DNA from: an uncultured Paraglaciecola sp.
GTDB lineage: Bacteria > Pseudomonadota > Gammaproteobacteria > Enterobacterales > Alteromonadaceae
NCBI GenBank assembly: GCA_905479025.1
Contig: CAJQKX010000101.1
Coordinates: 1 to 19,756 of the forward strand
Reading direction: 5' to 3'
DNA: 19,756 nucleotides
The notes under the pieces were generated by a model. The model did no database searches. It saw only the letters and a program-made list of their open reading frames with translations, and was not told the DNA's origin. The position numbers were made by a program, and so were the translations under genes. Position 1 is the stretch's first letter. Every line of letters begins with the position of its first letter. Below, one piece after another: positions 7,550-14,610 of the stretch.

Positions 7550-9886
7550 ATGGCATTATCAATGCTTTATTCTGTAAAAATTAAACCAGCATTAATTGGG
7601 ATGTTTTTGGCGCTAGCGCTAAGTGGCTGTGGTGGTGGCTCGGCATCATCAACAATAATAGAGCCCGTTTCTATTTTACCGATTAATGCCGCACCAAAAC
7701 TCAACACCCAGTTTGACAACATCAACACAGAAGTGGGTTTGTTATTCCAAGTCGATATGCAGGCGCGTTTTAGCGATGAAGGCAGTTTCGCCCTCAGCAT
7801 TGTCGAATCGTCTAGTGGCGCGTTACCAGATTGGATATGGTTTGACGCCCAAAAAAACATACTGTTTGGCTTGGCTTCAAATTTGAATCTAGCCAATACG
7901 AATATTTCGGTGACTGCTACAGACGAGCAAGGGATGTCAACCACCACTAGTTTTGAAGTCAATATAAGTGCAGTCTCTCAGCCTATAGCGCCCGAACAAG
8001 TGATCCAAGATAACAATTATATTAATGCGCTACTTTTAAAAGAGTCCAATTTTTTTAAATTGGGCATTGCCGTAAATGACCACACATATCTGACCCAAGA
8101 CGGCATTTTTCTGAATAGTATTTCCTTACAGCCTGTTGGCAAAGCATCGCCATTTAGCGCCGCTTCCAAGGAGTCATTGCATCTCAGTCTGCTAGCAAAG
8201 GTAGTATTGAATGATGAGCGAGCGCAGCGTTTACTATTTGGACTTGATGCTGATAATGCTGTGACCCAAGCGCTCAGCATACTTGAACAAAAAGTGACAA
8301 CATACGAGCAGTTTGATACAGCATATCCAGCATTTGGGGGATTCCTGCCTTGGTTTATCTCACAGGACAGAGGTAATGGCGTCAGCATGTACCCGCTTAG
8401 CGGATGGGAAGATAGAATGCCCGCATTAGACAATGGTCAATTGGCTTGGTCTATATTTGTTGTTTACCATTGCCTTTATAAGATGGGATACGACAGCATG
8501 GCAAGCCGTTATGAGCAGCGTTTTCAAAAAATGGCTACAAATGCTAAAACCCTATTTTTTGATACCCAACGCAATGTTATCTCTGGTATCAGCCGATTTA
8601 CTGATAGCAGCGGTAATCCCGACTCCTCATTGCCCCCCGAGCAACTTATATACAACAAAGATAGTTATGGATTAACCGACTCCTTTGAAGGGGAACTAAT
8701 GGCTGTTTTTATGACTTTGTTCAGCCCTGATTTATCAGCAACACAACAACAACAATTATGGGCAAATAAGTTTGTTAATACTCGAAATTATGCAGCGTCC
8801 ACAGGGGGTAATCTCACAGTAATAGAAGGATGGGCATTCTCTTCACATGAACAGTGGAAATTTTTAATTTTGCCTTACCTTGATAATAAGATAACTCGTG
8901 ACTTATTTCTAAACGGTGAAAAAGTCAGAGCCGATTATTCAAATGAAAATCAGTTTCGTGGTTTTTTTGCCTCAGTAAACACACCTGCCAATACCTATGA
9001 ATCTCTTTTAGGCATACAGGCTGTAGCATCACAAACGGGTGTGAAAAACACCACCTTAGCCCCTTATGCTACTTTCCCCATGTTGTTAGCTGACCAAAAC
9101 CAACAAACTAATACTGGACTCAAATGGCTGAAAAATATATTAGCCTACGACAACATGCTCAGTGAGTATGGCTCGCTTGAATCCTACGACACGTCTACAT
9201 TTGCGATTACGCCACTGCTAACATGGGATGGCAAAGCCTTGACGAGTTTAGCCATGATGGGAGGTATGATAGATGAGACACGGGAGTTTATGATCCAAGA
9301 GGGCGTTTACCTCGAGTTTATGCACTTAGTGGATACACAGTACTCCATATTTAACGGCGAAATCAGTGGTATTGAGTCAGCTATTGCTGCCCCCCTAGAT
9401 ACCTCTGTTCCTATCAGTCCTTGTGTCAATAGTCAGATTATCCTCGGTACGATTAATGATTTCGACTGTCAAAAATTGATACCGTTACCGGGCATTCGCA
9501 TAGTTGAAAACCCACAGGTGACACCACAAAACCCCAGTCAATTTATTGGTCAATATCAGGACCCAAAAGGGCCTTGGGATGCCCTGGTTATTGATTATTA
9601 CGATGCCATTGAGCTTGCTGAGCATGCTGTTTTTAGTATCAACTTGATGGCACCAGTGGAGGGGATTTTAAAAGTGAAATTGGAAGGTGGACAATCCTTG
9701 GCTGTGGAGCTAGACATGCAGGTGTCTCAACTCAATAGTTGGGTTGAATATCAATTCGATTTTTCTGCTCATATGAATGAAAAACATCAAAAAATAGCGG
9801 TGTTCTTTGAAGCGGGTGAAAACAACTCGGGCAATAACCTATATTACCTTGATGATCTCAAGTTAGTCAGCAACGTGACTGAGTGA
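7550..9886 (+). CDS. Large surface lipoprotein, putative glycoside hydrolase
   Basis: 778 residues. A lipoprotein signal ends in LALSGC with Cys 27, then a Gly/Ser linker. Residues about 45-140 resemble a cadherin-like/He_PIG Ig-fold domain (LPDWIWFDAQKNILFGL, then NISVTATDEQGMSTTTSFEV). The central part (about 160-610) is helical with aromatic-acidic motifs such as LSGWEDRMPALDNGQLAW, TDSFEGELMAVFMTLFSP, EGWAFSSHEQWKFL and ESYDTSTFAITPLLTW. This pattern recalls (alpha/alpha)6-barrel glucoamylase-like or beta-1,2-glucanase-clan enzymes, but the match is from memory and weak. The C-terminus (about 660-778) looks like a jelly-roll carbohydrate-binding module ending NLYYLDDLKLV. The in-frame TAA at 7541-7543 fixes the start to 7550 or 7562; neither has a good ribosome site. 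It interrupts the norspermidine gene pair. Confidence 0.85.
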   Translation: MALSMLYSVKIKPALIGMFLALALSGCGGGSASSTIIEPVSILPINAAPKLNTQFDNINTEVGLLFQVDMQARFSDEGSFALSIVESSSGALPDWIWFDAQKNILFGLASNLNLANTNISVTATDEQGMSTTTSFEVNISAVSQPIAPEQVIQDNNYINALLLKESNFFKLGIAVNDHTYLTQDGIFLNSISLQPVGKASPFSAASKESLHLSLLAKVVLNDERAQRLLFGLDADNAVTQALSILEQKVTTYEQFDTAYPAFGGFLPWFISQDRGNGVSMYPLSGWEDRMPALDNGQLAWSIFVVYHCLYKMGYDSMASRYEQRFQKMATNAKTLFFDTQRNVISGISRFTDSSGNPDSSLPPEQLIYNKDSYGLTDSFEGELMAVFMTLFSPDLSATQQQQLWANKFVNTRNYAASTGGNLTVIEGWAFSSHEQWKFLILPYLDNKITRDLFLNGEKVRADYSNENQFRGFFASVNTPANTYESLLGIQAVASQTGVKNTTLAPYATFPMLLADQNQQTNTGLKWLKNILAYDNMLSEYGSLESYDTSTFAITPLLTWDGKALTSLAMMGGMIDETREFMIQEGVYLEFMHLVDTQYSIFNGEISGIESAIAAPLDTSVPISPCVNSQIILGTINDFDCQKLIPLPGIRIVENPQVTPQNPSQFIGQYQDPKGPWDALVIDYYDAIELAEHAVFSINLMAPVEGILKVKLEGGQSLAVELDMQVSQLNSWVEYQFDFSAHMNEKHQKIAVFFEAGENNSGNNLYYLDDLKLVSNVTE

Positions 9887-9935
9887 CAGCATAGAAGTAG
9901 ACCCAGGTAAGTATTTATCATCATTTTAAAAAGCG

Positions 9936-9964
9936 AAAAGAGCCTCAATATTTGAGGCTCTTTT
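9936..9964. terminator. Bidirectional intrinsic terminator
   Basis: A perfect 13-bp stem (left arm 9936-9948, right arm 9952-9964, loop TAT) has A-runs on the left and T-runs on the right, so it works in both directions. It lies between the convergent lipoprotein gene and carboxynorspermidine dehydrogenase gene. Confidence 0.9.
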
Positions 9965-9978
9965 GTATCAATTGTTAC

Positions 9979-11181
9979 CTATCGGCTAAACGGGCTGCTG
10001 TCACATTCAACTACGTGCCAAGGTAAACCGTGCGCATTTAGCATATCCATGAAGGGGTCTGGATCAAATTGTTCCATATTCCACACCCCAGGTTTTTTCC
10101 ATGTGCCGTTTAATATCAGTGCCGCGCCTATCATGGCTGGTACACCTGTGGTATATGACACGGCCTGGGCACCGACTTCCTCATGGCACTTGGCGTGTTC
10201 GCAATTATTGTAGATAAAGATGGTTTTTTCTTGTCCATCTTTTATGCCAGTTATATAGGTACCGATACAGGTTTGCCCCGTGTAACCATCGGCCAATGAA
10301 CCGGGATCAGGTAAGACAGCCTTTAAAAATTCTAAAGGTATAATTTGCTGACCTTGGAAGTCGATAGGCGCAATACTGGTCATGCCGATACCTTCAAGTA
10401 CCTTGAGGTGGGTCAGATATGCATCGCCAAAGGTCATCCAAAAACGAGCACGTTTAAGGCTAGGAAAATGTTTGACCAGTGATTCTAATTCTTCGTGAAA
10501 CATCAGGTAAGAAGCACGTACCCCGATATTTTGATAGTCCAAATCTTCCCGGACACTTAATGGATCTGTTTCTTTCCATTCGCCGTTTTCATAAAATCGT
10601 CCACGCTGAGTGATTTCGCGAATATTAATTTCTGGATTGAAGTTAGTGGCAAAAGCTTGACCATGATCGCCACCGTTACAATCAACTATATCGAGATAAT
10701 GAATTTCATCAAAATAATGTTTAGCCGCATAAGCAGTGAAAACATTGGTCACACCGGGATCAAAACCGCTGCCTAATAAGGCCATTAAACCTGCTTTCTG
10801 GAACTTTTCTTGGTAAGCCCATTGCCAGGAATATTCGAATTTGGCGACATCTTTGGGTTCGTAATTAGCGGTGTCCATGTAGTCCACGCCAGTTTCTAAA
10901 CAAGCATCCATTATGGCTAAGTCTTGGTAAGGCAGAGCCAAGTTAACCACCAAGTCAGGTTTGACTTGGTTGATGACCGCAACCACTTCGCTGGCATGAT
11001 CTGCATCCACTGCAAACACACCTTTTACTCGGTCTACACCGACTTCTTTTTGCAGTGCTTCACATTTTGAAACGGTGCGACTTGCTAAGTATATTTCATC
11101 AAATAATTCAGGCAAACGGGCACATTTTTTTATGGTGACAGCGGCAACGCCGCCAGCACCAATGATGAGAACGCGGGACAT
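9979..11181 (-). CDS. Carboxynorspermidine dehydrogenase (synthase)
   Basis: 400 residues, saccharopine dehydrogenase family. The enzyme reductively condenses diaminopropane (or putrescine) with aspartate semialdehyde to give carboxynorspermidine (or carboxyspermidine), the substrate of NspC. The Rossmann motif GAGGVA is at 8-13 (MSRVLIIGAGGVA). Family-typical stretches are YLASRTVSKCEALQ, NLALPYQDLAIMDACLETG, LLGSGFDPGVTNVFTAY and DIVDCNGGDHGQAFATN. The ATG follows AGGAAC at about 6 bases. The needed aspartate semialdehyde depends on aspartokinase, which the thrA product at the window's end also supplies. The dat/ddc genes for diaminopropane are not in the window. Confidence 0.93.
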   Translation of the reverse strand: MSRVLIIGAGGVAAVTIKKCARLPELFDEIYLASRTVSKCEALQKEVGVDRVKGVFAVDADHASEVVAVINQVKPDLVVNLALPYQDLAIMDACLETGVDYMDTANYEPKDVAKFEYSWQWAYQEKFQKAGLMALLGSGFDPGVTNVFTAYAAKHYFDEIHYLDIVDCNGGDHGQAFATNFNPEINIREITQRGRFYENGEWKETDPLSVREDLDYQNIGVRASYLMFHEELESLVKHFPSLKRARFWMTFGDAYLTHLKVLEGIGMTSIAPIDFQGQQIIPLEFLKAVLPDPGSLADGYTGQTCIGTYITGIKDGQEKTIFIYNNCEHAKCHEEVGAQAVSYTTGVPAMIGAALILNGTWKKPGVWNMEQFDPDPFMDMLNAHGLPWHVVECDSSPFSR

Positions 11182-11327
11182 AGTGAGTTCCTAATAATCT
11201 AGCTTACAAATAAAAGTTGAATGCTAGCAGTAATTTATTGTGGTGCAAGTTGAATATTGATAAACGCAGCTGAGTTTGCTTAATCACGAGTCTAATTTGT
11301 TTAATCAACCGCGTCGTATTGGTTTAA

Positions 11328-11870
11328 TTAACTGGTACACATTTCAACTGATACCAAGCCCAGTGATTTAAGCACGGCTTTTTTCCTTTGTGTGATGTCA
11401 CCCGATACAAGTATGTGTTTGATGCCATGTTGTTTAAGATATTGACGGTTAAACGCCTGAAATTCATGGCGATTAGCATCACCTGAACGCTCCCATGTAT
11501 CGTCGTAAGGAATATCATCATCACATAGCACCACTAAATCATAACGTTGCCAGCATTGTATCGCTAGCTGTGCTAACTCTGGTAATGCGCTTTGATGGTA
11601 ATGCAGCGCAAAATGCCAAGTAGTAAATGCGCTGGTATCACAGAATAGATATTGGTTAGCTTTAGATACAGCTTGGTCTTCCCATTGATTTTGGGTTTGC
11701 GCAATATGCAATAGCTGTTCTGGAGATAGCCTTCGGTCGACCTGATGATGTAACCAAAAATCTCGACCGTATTCAGGCACTGTTACGCTATTTAGCTCAT
11801 CGGCCAAAACTTCACATAAGGTGGTTTTACCCGTGGAAGGGCCACCTAAAAAGACAATTTTTTTGATCAT
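11328..11870 (-). CDS. AAA_28-type kinase, NadR-like nicotinamide riboside kinase
   Basis: 180 residues. The P-loop is GGPSTGKTT (9-17). A Walker-B-like FCDTSAFTT near 76-84, WHFALHYH, and VVLCDDDIPYDDTWERSG match the ATPase/kinase half of NadR, which phosphorylates nicotinamide riboside to NMN. The HTH and adenylyltransferase parts of full NadR are absent, so this is a stand-alone kinase. It overlaps the upstream pnuC by four bases (ATGA at 11867-11870), the typical transporter-kinase arrangement in which phosphorylation traps the imported nucleoside. A thiamine-type kinase is the main alternative because PnuC relatives (PnuT) can carry thiamine. Confidence 0.85.
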   Translation of the reverse strand: MIKKIVFLGGPSTGKTTLCEVLADELNSVTVPEYGRDFWLHHQVDRRLSPEQLLHIAQTQNQWEDQAVSKANQYLFCDTSAFTTWHFALHYHQSALPELAQLAIQCWQRYDLVVLCDDDIPYDDTWERSGDANRHEFQAFNRQYLKQHGIKHILVSGDITQRKKAVLKSLGLVSVEMCTS

Positions 11871-12487
11871 GAAATGGTCTGGCCTTGTTTTAAATTAACG
11901 CTCAAATTTTTATACCATTGCCATTGGCCAATAATAGCCATAACCAAGAAACAGGCGTACAAAGCCGATGTTGGAAATAACCCCTTTTGCCAATATATTG
12001 CAATAGCCACTATGTCTACGACTATCCATAGCATCCAGTTCAATAATTTTTTGTGGGATAATAACCACTGGGCGCCTAAGCTTGCACAGGTAGTAAAGGC
12101 ATCAGGGTAGGGGAAACTTGCGTCCGTGTATTGAGTCATTATGGTACCGAGCACCATTGTGCTAATAGCAATAGCGATAACCCATAAAACATATTCTTTG
12201 GCTGTACCTTGGTTAACGATCACATGACCGGTTGAGTCTTGAGCGTTTTTCCACAACATCCAGCCGTAGATTTGAAAGCCAATATAAAATACGTGTAATG
12301 CCATATCTGAATACAGCTTCACATCATAAAAAATCCAAGCGTAAATACTGACTTGCACAAAGCCAAAAGCAAAACACCAGATATTACGTTTAATGACGAG
12401 ATAAACGCAGATAAAGCCCGATACAGTTGCTATCCATTCATGTGGTGATGCGCCAGCAAAACCTTCAAACCATGTGATCCAGTTCAT
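11867..12487 (-). CDS. pnuC: PnuC-family nicotinamide riboside transporter
   Basis: 206 residues with about seven membrane segments. The family signature is clear: FICVYLVIKRNIWCFAFGFV near the N-terminus, then YSDMALHVFYIGFQIYGWMLW (the YGW..W motif at 74-79), and WIVVDIVAIAIYWQKGLFPTS near the C-terminus. It facilitates uptake of nicotinamide riboside across the inner membrane, with the downstream kinase providing the driving force. The preference for NR over thiamine is inferred from the NadR-like partner. No strong ribosome site is visible before the ATG. Confidence 0.92.
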   Translation of the reverse strand: MNWITWFEGFAGASPHEWIATVSGFICVYLVIKRNIWCFAFGFVQVSIYAWIFYDVKLYSDMALHVFYIGFQIYGWMLWKNAQDSTGHVIVNQGTAKEYVLWVIAIAISTMVLGTIMTQYTDASFPYPDAFTTCASLGAQWLLSHKKLLNWMLWIVVDIVAIAIYWQKGLFPTSALYACFLVMAIIGQWQWYKNLSVNLKQGQTIS

Positions 12488-12546
12488 ATTAGCGAGTCAA
12501 CATTTTTGAAACCTGTCGTCACATTAACTAACAATGATTTAAAGCT

Positions 12547-12576
12547 GTTATAGAAAAACGTAATTTGTTTAAACAA
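12547..12576 (-). promoter_or_regulatory. Possible pnuC promoter with 12-bp palindrome
   Basis: On the minus strand TTGTTT (12571-12576) and TATAAC (12547-12552), 18 bases apart, could be the pnuC promoter. The -35 is part of a perfect 12-bp palindrome, TTGTTTAAACAA (12565-12576), about 78 bases before the pnuC ATG, a sensible place for a repressor. The AT-rich context makes chance occurrence possible. Confidence 0.3.
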
Positions 12577-12661
12577 TAAATGACCATAATAAAGTGATTT
12601 AAGTAGAGGAACATACTAGCAAACAATCTACCGTATATTTGATGAATAAAGCAATGGTGAC

Positions 12662-13555
12662 TTACCTCGCTCCTTGTAATCCACCAGTATGTATTGCTAA
12701 GACTCGACTACCAGCAGGGAAGTACCCGTTTATTGTTAACTGGTACAGGGCATAAAATAATTTGCCACTGTAAACCGGCTCCAAGGCGATTTGAGTTTGT
12801 TTCTCAAACGCTGCGCAAAATTGATTAAGTTCGTTGTTGGATTTTGCATATCCGCCAAAGTGATAGTCATGGCTAATTGACCATTCTGATTTGTGATGTC
12901 TATCCGTTAATAAATTTTCTACTAATTGCTCTAAATATTCTTGACCCTTCAACACCGCAATACCCAAAAGCTGGCTAGTGTCATGCTTACCCGTTTGGGC
13001 TAAACCATCAACCAGTCCCGCTAAGGTGCCTCCGCTGGCTACAGGCGCCAAAACATAGTCATACTCATTTTGCAGTTCATCAATAATTTCAGCTACCCCT
13101 TTGAGAGCTTGTAACTGCGAACCCCCTTCAGGAATAATCAAAGCATTGGGATATTTTGTGGCAAGTGTCTGAAGGTATTGGGGCTCGGCGCGTTGTTGGT
13201 AATTAATTCTATCGACATACTGAATGTCAGTCCCCCAACTCAGTAAATCCCGTAACATAGGACTAAGGTTATGTGAATAATCCCCTCTGATAATGGCGGT
13301 AAATTGTATATTGAGTTGGTGGCAGCAATAACCTAAAGCGTGCACATGATTTGAAAACCCGCCACCAAAGCTCACTATATGTTTAACGTTATTATCATGG
13401 GCTTGTAATAGAGCATATTTAAGTTTGCGCCATTTATTTCCTGAAATAATGGGGTGCAGTAAATCGTCACGTTTGACTACGAGTGTGATGCCACGTGCAA
13501 TTGCCCAATCTGGTTGAATGATGGATTCAGCTGAAGGAGTGGCTATTTTTAACTG
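12662..13555 (-). CDS. PLP enzyme, D-cysteine desulfhydrase/ACC deaminase family, no normal start codon
   Basis: The first standard start in frame is a GTG at 13375, but the reading frame continues upstream to 13555, immediately after a TAA (13556-13558). The upstream part encodes the essential family N-terminus: VVKRDDLLHPIISGNKWRKLK, in two blocks with the PLP lysine in GNKWRKL (residue 41 counting from 13555). The rest is normal: SFGGGFSNHVHALG, IIPEGGSQLQALKG, APVASGGTLAGL and a final IHTGGLQGAR. From 13555 there are 297 residues, the expected length. No ATG, GTG or TTG occurs before the lysine; a rare ATA at 13546 is the only start-like codon near the natural position, without a good ribosome site. 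It is either a rare-start gene, a recently damaged gene, or a sequencing error near 13550. Confidence 0.8.
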   Translation of the reverse strand, partial: QLKIATPSAESIIQPDWAIARGITLVVKRDDLLHPIISGNKWRKLKYALLQAHDNNVKHIVSFGGGFSNHVHALGYCCHQLNIQFTAIIRGDYSHNLSPMLRDLLSWGTDIQYVDRINYQQRAEPQYLQTLATKYPNALIIPEGGSQLQALKGVAEIIDELQNEYDYVLAPVASGGTLAGLVDGLAQTGKHDTSQLLGIAVLKGQEYLEQLVENLLTDRHHKSEWSISHDYHFGGYAKSNNELNQFCAAFEKQTQIALEPVYSGKLFYALYQLTINGYFPAGSRVLAIHTGGLQGAR

Positions 13556-13638
13556 TTATAATAAATTATTTTCATTCAATCTATTTATGTTTTAACCTCG
13601 TGGTTTGAATACTCATTAATCAATTTAAAGGTGTCACT

Positions 13639-14025
13639 ATGACCATCATCATAATCTGTTTATTTATCGCAACCTTAATGCCTATCCTCGCTAAAGCACC
13701 CTTGGCTATGGCTATGAATAAGGCGGGTGGCTATGATAATCGAAATCCCCGTGAGCAACAAAAGACTTTATCAGGTTTTGGTGCAAGGGCTAAAGCGGCT
13801 CACGAAAATTGTTTTGAAGCGCTAATCATGTTTACCCCTGGCGCGCTCGCAGTGCTTGTCACAAATAATGCAGGGCAGTTAGCAGAATATATTGCTATTG
13901 CATTCGTTGCCTCTAGGTTGGCTTACCTATTCGCATATTACTTTGATAAACATGTATTGCGCAGCATTTTTTGGGGCATTGGTTTTATATCTTCTCTGAC
14001 ACTTGTTTGGTTGGCTATTCCTTAG
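13639..14025 (+). CDS. MAPEG-family membrane protein
   Basis: 128 residues with about four membrane helices (about 1-18, 58-76, 80-98 and 108-126). The loop after helix one contains NRNPREQQKTLSGFGARAKA followed by AHENCFEAL, the conserved MAPEG signature. MAPEG proteins include microsomal glutathione transferases; bacterial short members like this are mostly uncharacterised. The ATG follows AAAGGTG at about 6 bases. It is divergent from the PLP enzyme gene, with about 83 bases between them. Confidence 0.9.
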   Translation: MTIIIICLFIATLMPILAKAPLAMAMNKAGGYDNRNPREQQKTLSGFGARAKAAHENCFEALIMFTPGALAVLVTNNAGQLAEYIAIAFVASRLAYLFAYYFDKHVLRSIFWGIGFISSLTLVWLAIP

Positions 14026-14345
14026 TTTGTGCTGCTTATTAATGAAAGTGAGTTGTGACATATTTTTTATGACGGAGCGTTCTTTGAATAGAACACAGTG
14101 AATTTTGTCCAAATTTAGCATTGGGAAGCAACATTCCACTTTTCGTTATCCGTACTCATGATTTTGAAAGTGCTGAGGGGCACTCAATTTTTGTGCAATG
14201 CTGGGTTTAGCTGCTTATTTTGATCCGCATGTTCAATGTGAGCGATCAGAAAATCGATGTGAAATATTTTTTAAAGGTTATTCTTTATTAATTAAGAGCT
14301 TACATTCAACACCTCTAAAATTGGTTGTTTTTTGTACGATTTATG
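14026..14345. other. Intergenic DNA between the MAPEG gene and the protease promoter
   Basis: No gene is supported here. A weak hairpin, AGTGC (14169-14173) with GCACT (14180-14184), followed by a T-run at 14188-14192, may end MAPEG transcription. TGATC/GATCA arms near 14220-14247 are the only other notable symmetry. Confidence 0.3.
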
Positions 14346-14375
14346 TTGACACCTTGAGTCATACCAACCTAAAAT
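14346..14375 (+). promoter_or_regulatory. Promoter of riboswitch-protease unit
   Basis: A perfect -35 TTGACA (14346-14351) and a -10 TAAAAT (14370-14375) are 18 bases apart. Transcription would start near 14382, about 45-60 bases before the riboswitch, giving a leader of about 230 bases. Confidence 0.6.
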
Positions 14376-14426
14376 GACGACGTTCAAAAGAGGTATTCCT
14401 CTCCCAACTGTGAGTTAAATTGATAA

Positions 14427-14516
14427 GCAGTTGTAATTGAAAAGGGCAAAACTTTCGAAAGAAAGTGACGCAAAGTAACCGGTCTACGGGATGATTCCTA
14501 TGATAGCGGAACTGCC
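14427..14516 (+). ncRNA. Cyclic di-GMP-I (GEMM-I) riboswitch
   Basis: The leader of the protease gene matches the GEMM-I aptamer as known from Vibrio Vc2. GGGCAAA (14444-14450) is followed by a perfect 6-bp stem, ACTTTC/GAAAGT (14451-14466), capped by a GAAA tetraloop. Next comes GTGACGCAAAG (14465-14475), CCGGTCTA (14479-14486), a variable second helix, and the conserved ATGATAGCGGAACTGCC end (14500-14516). Bases corresponding to the ligand-contacting G of GGGCAAA and C of TAGCGG are present. A closing helix can form between GCAGTT (14427-14432) and AACTGC (14510-14515). The tetraloop is expected to dock into the second helix. It should sense intracellular c-di-GMP; whether ligand turns expression on or off cannot be read directly. 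Confidence 0.9.
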
Positions 14517-14584
14517 AATTAGCAGCTTGTTGTGTTTTTGATAATCTGTATTTAAAGGCAATTTTAAGCGAAGGGTTTTCTGTA

Positions 14585-14605
14585 GACTTCACAAACTGTG
14601 GAGTC
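14585..14605 (+). promoter_or_regulatory. Hairpin sequestering the protease ribosome binding site
   Basis: GACTTCAC (14585-14592) pairs with GTGGAGTC (14598-14605) across a 5-base loop, with one G-U pair. The right arm contains the GGAG that serves the ATG at 14611, so translation would be blocked when it forms. It is the likely expression platform of the upstream riboswitch, about 68 bases away. Confidence 0.55.
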
Positions 14606-14610
14606 ACAAA

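Noticed and set aside
14200..14270. CRP-like half sites (TGTGA) upstream of the protease promoter
   Set aside because: The second half of the CRP palindrome is missing at the required 6-base spacing.
14359..14607. Minus-strand 82-residue open frame
   Set aside because: It is antisense to the protease leader, and its sequence is explained by the riboswitch and the ribosome-site hairpin; no ribosome site was seen.
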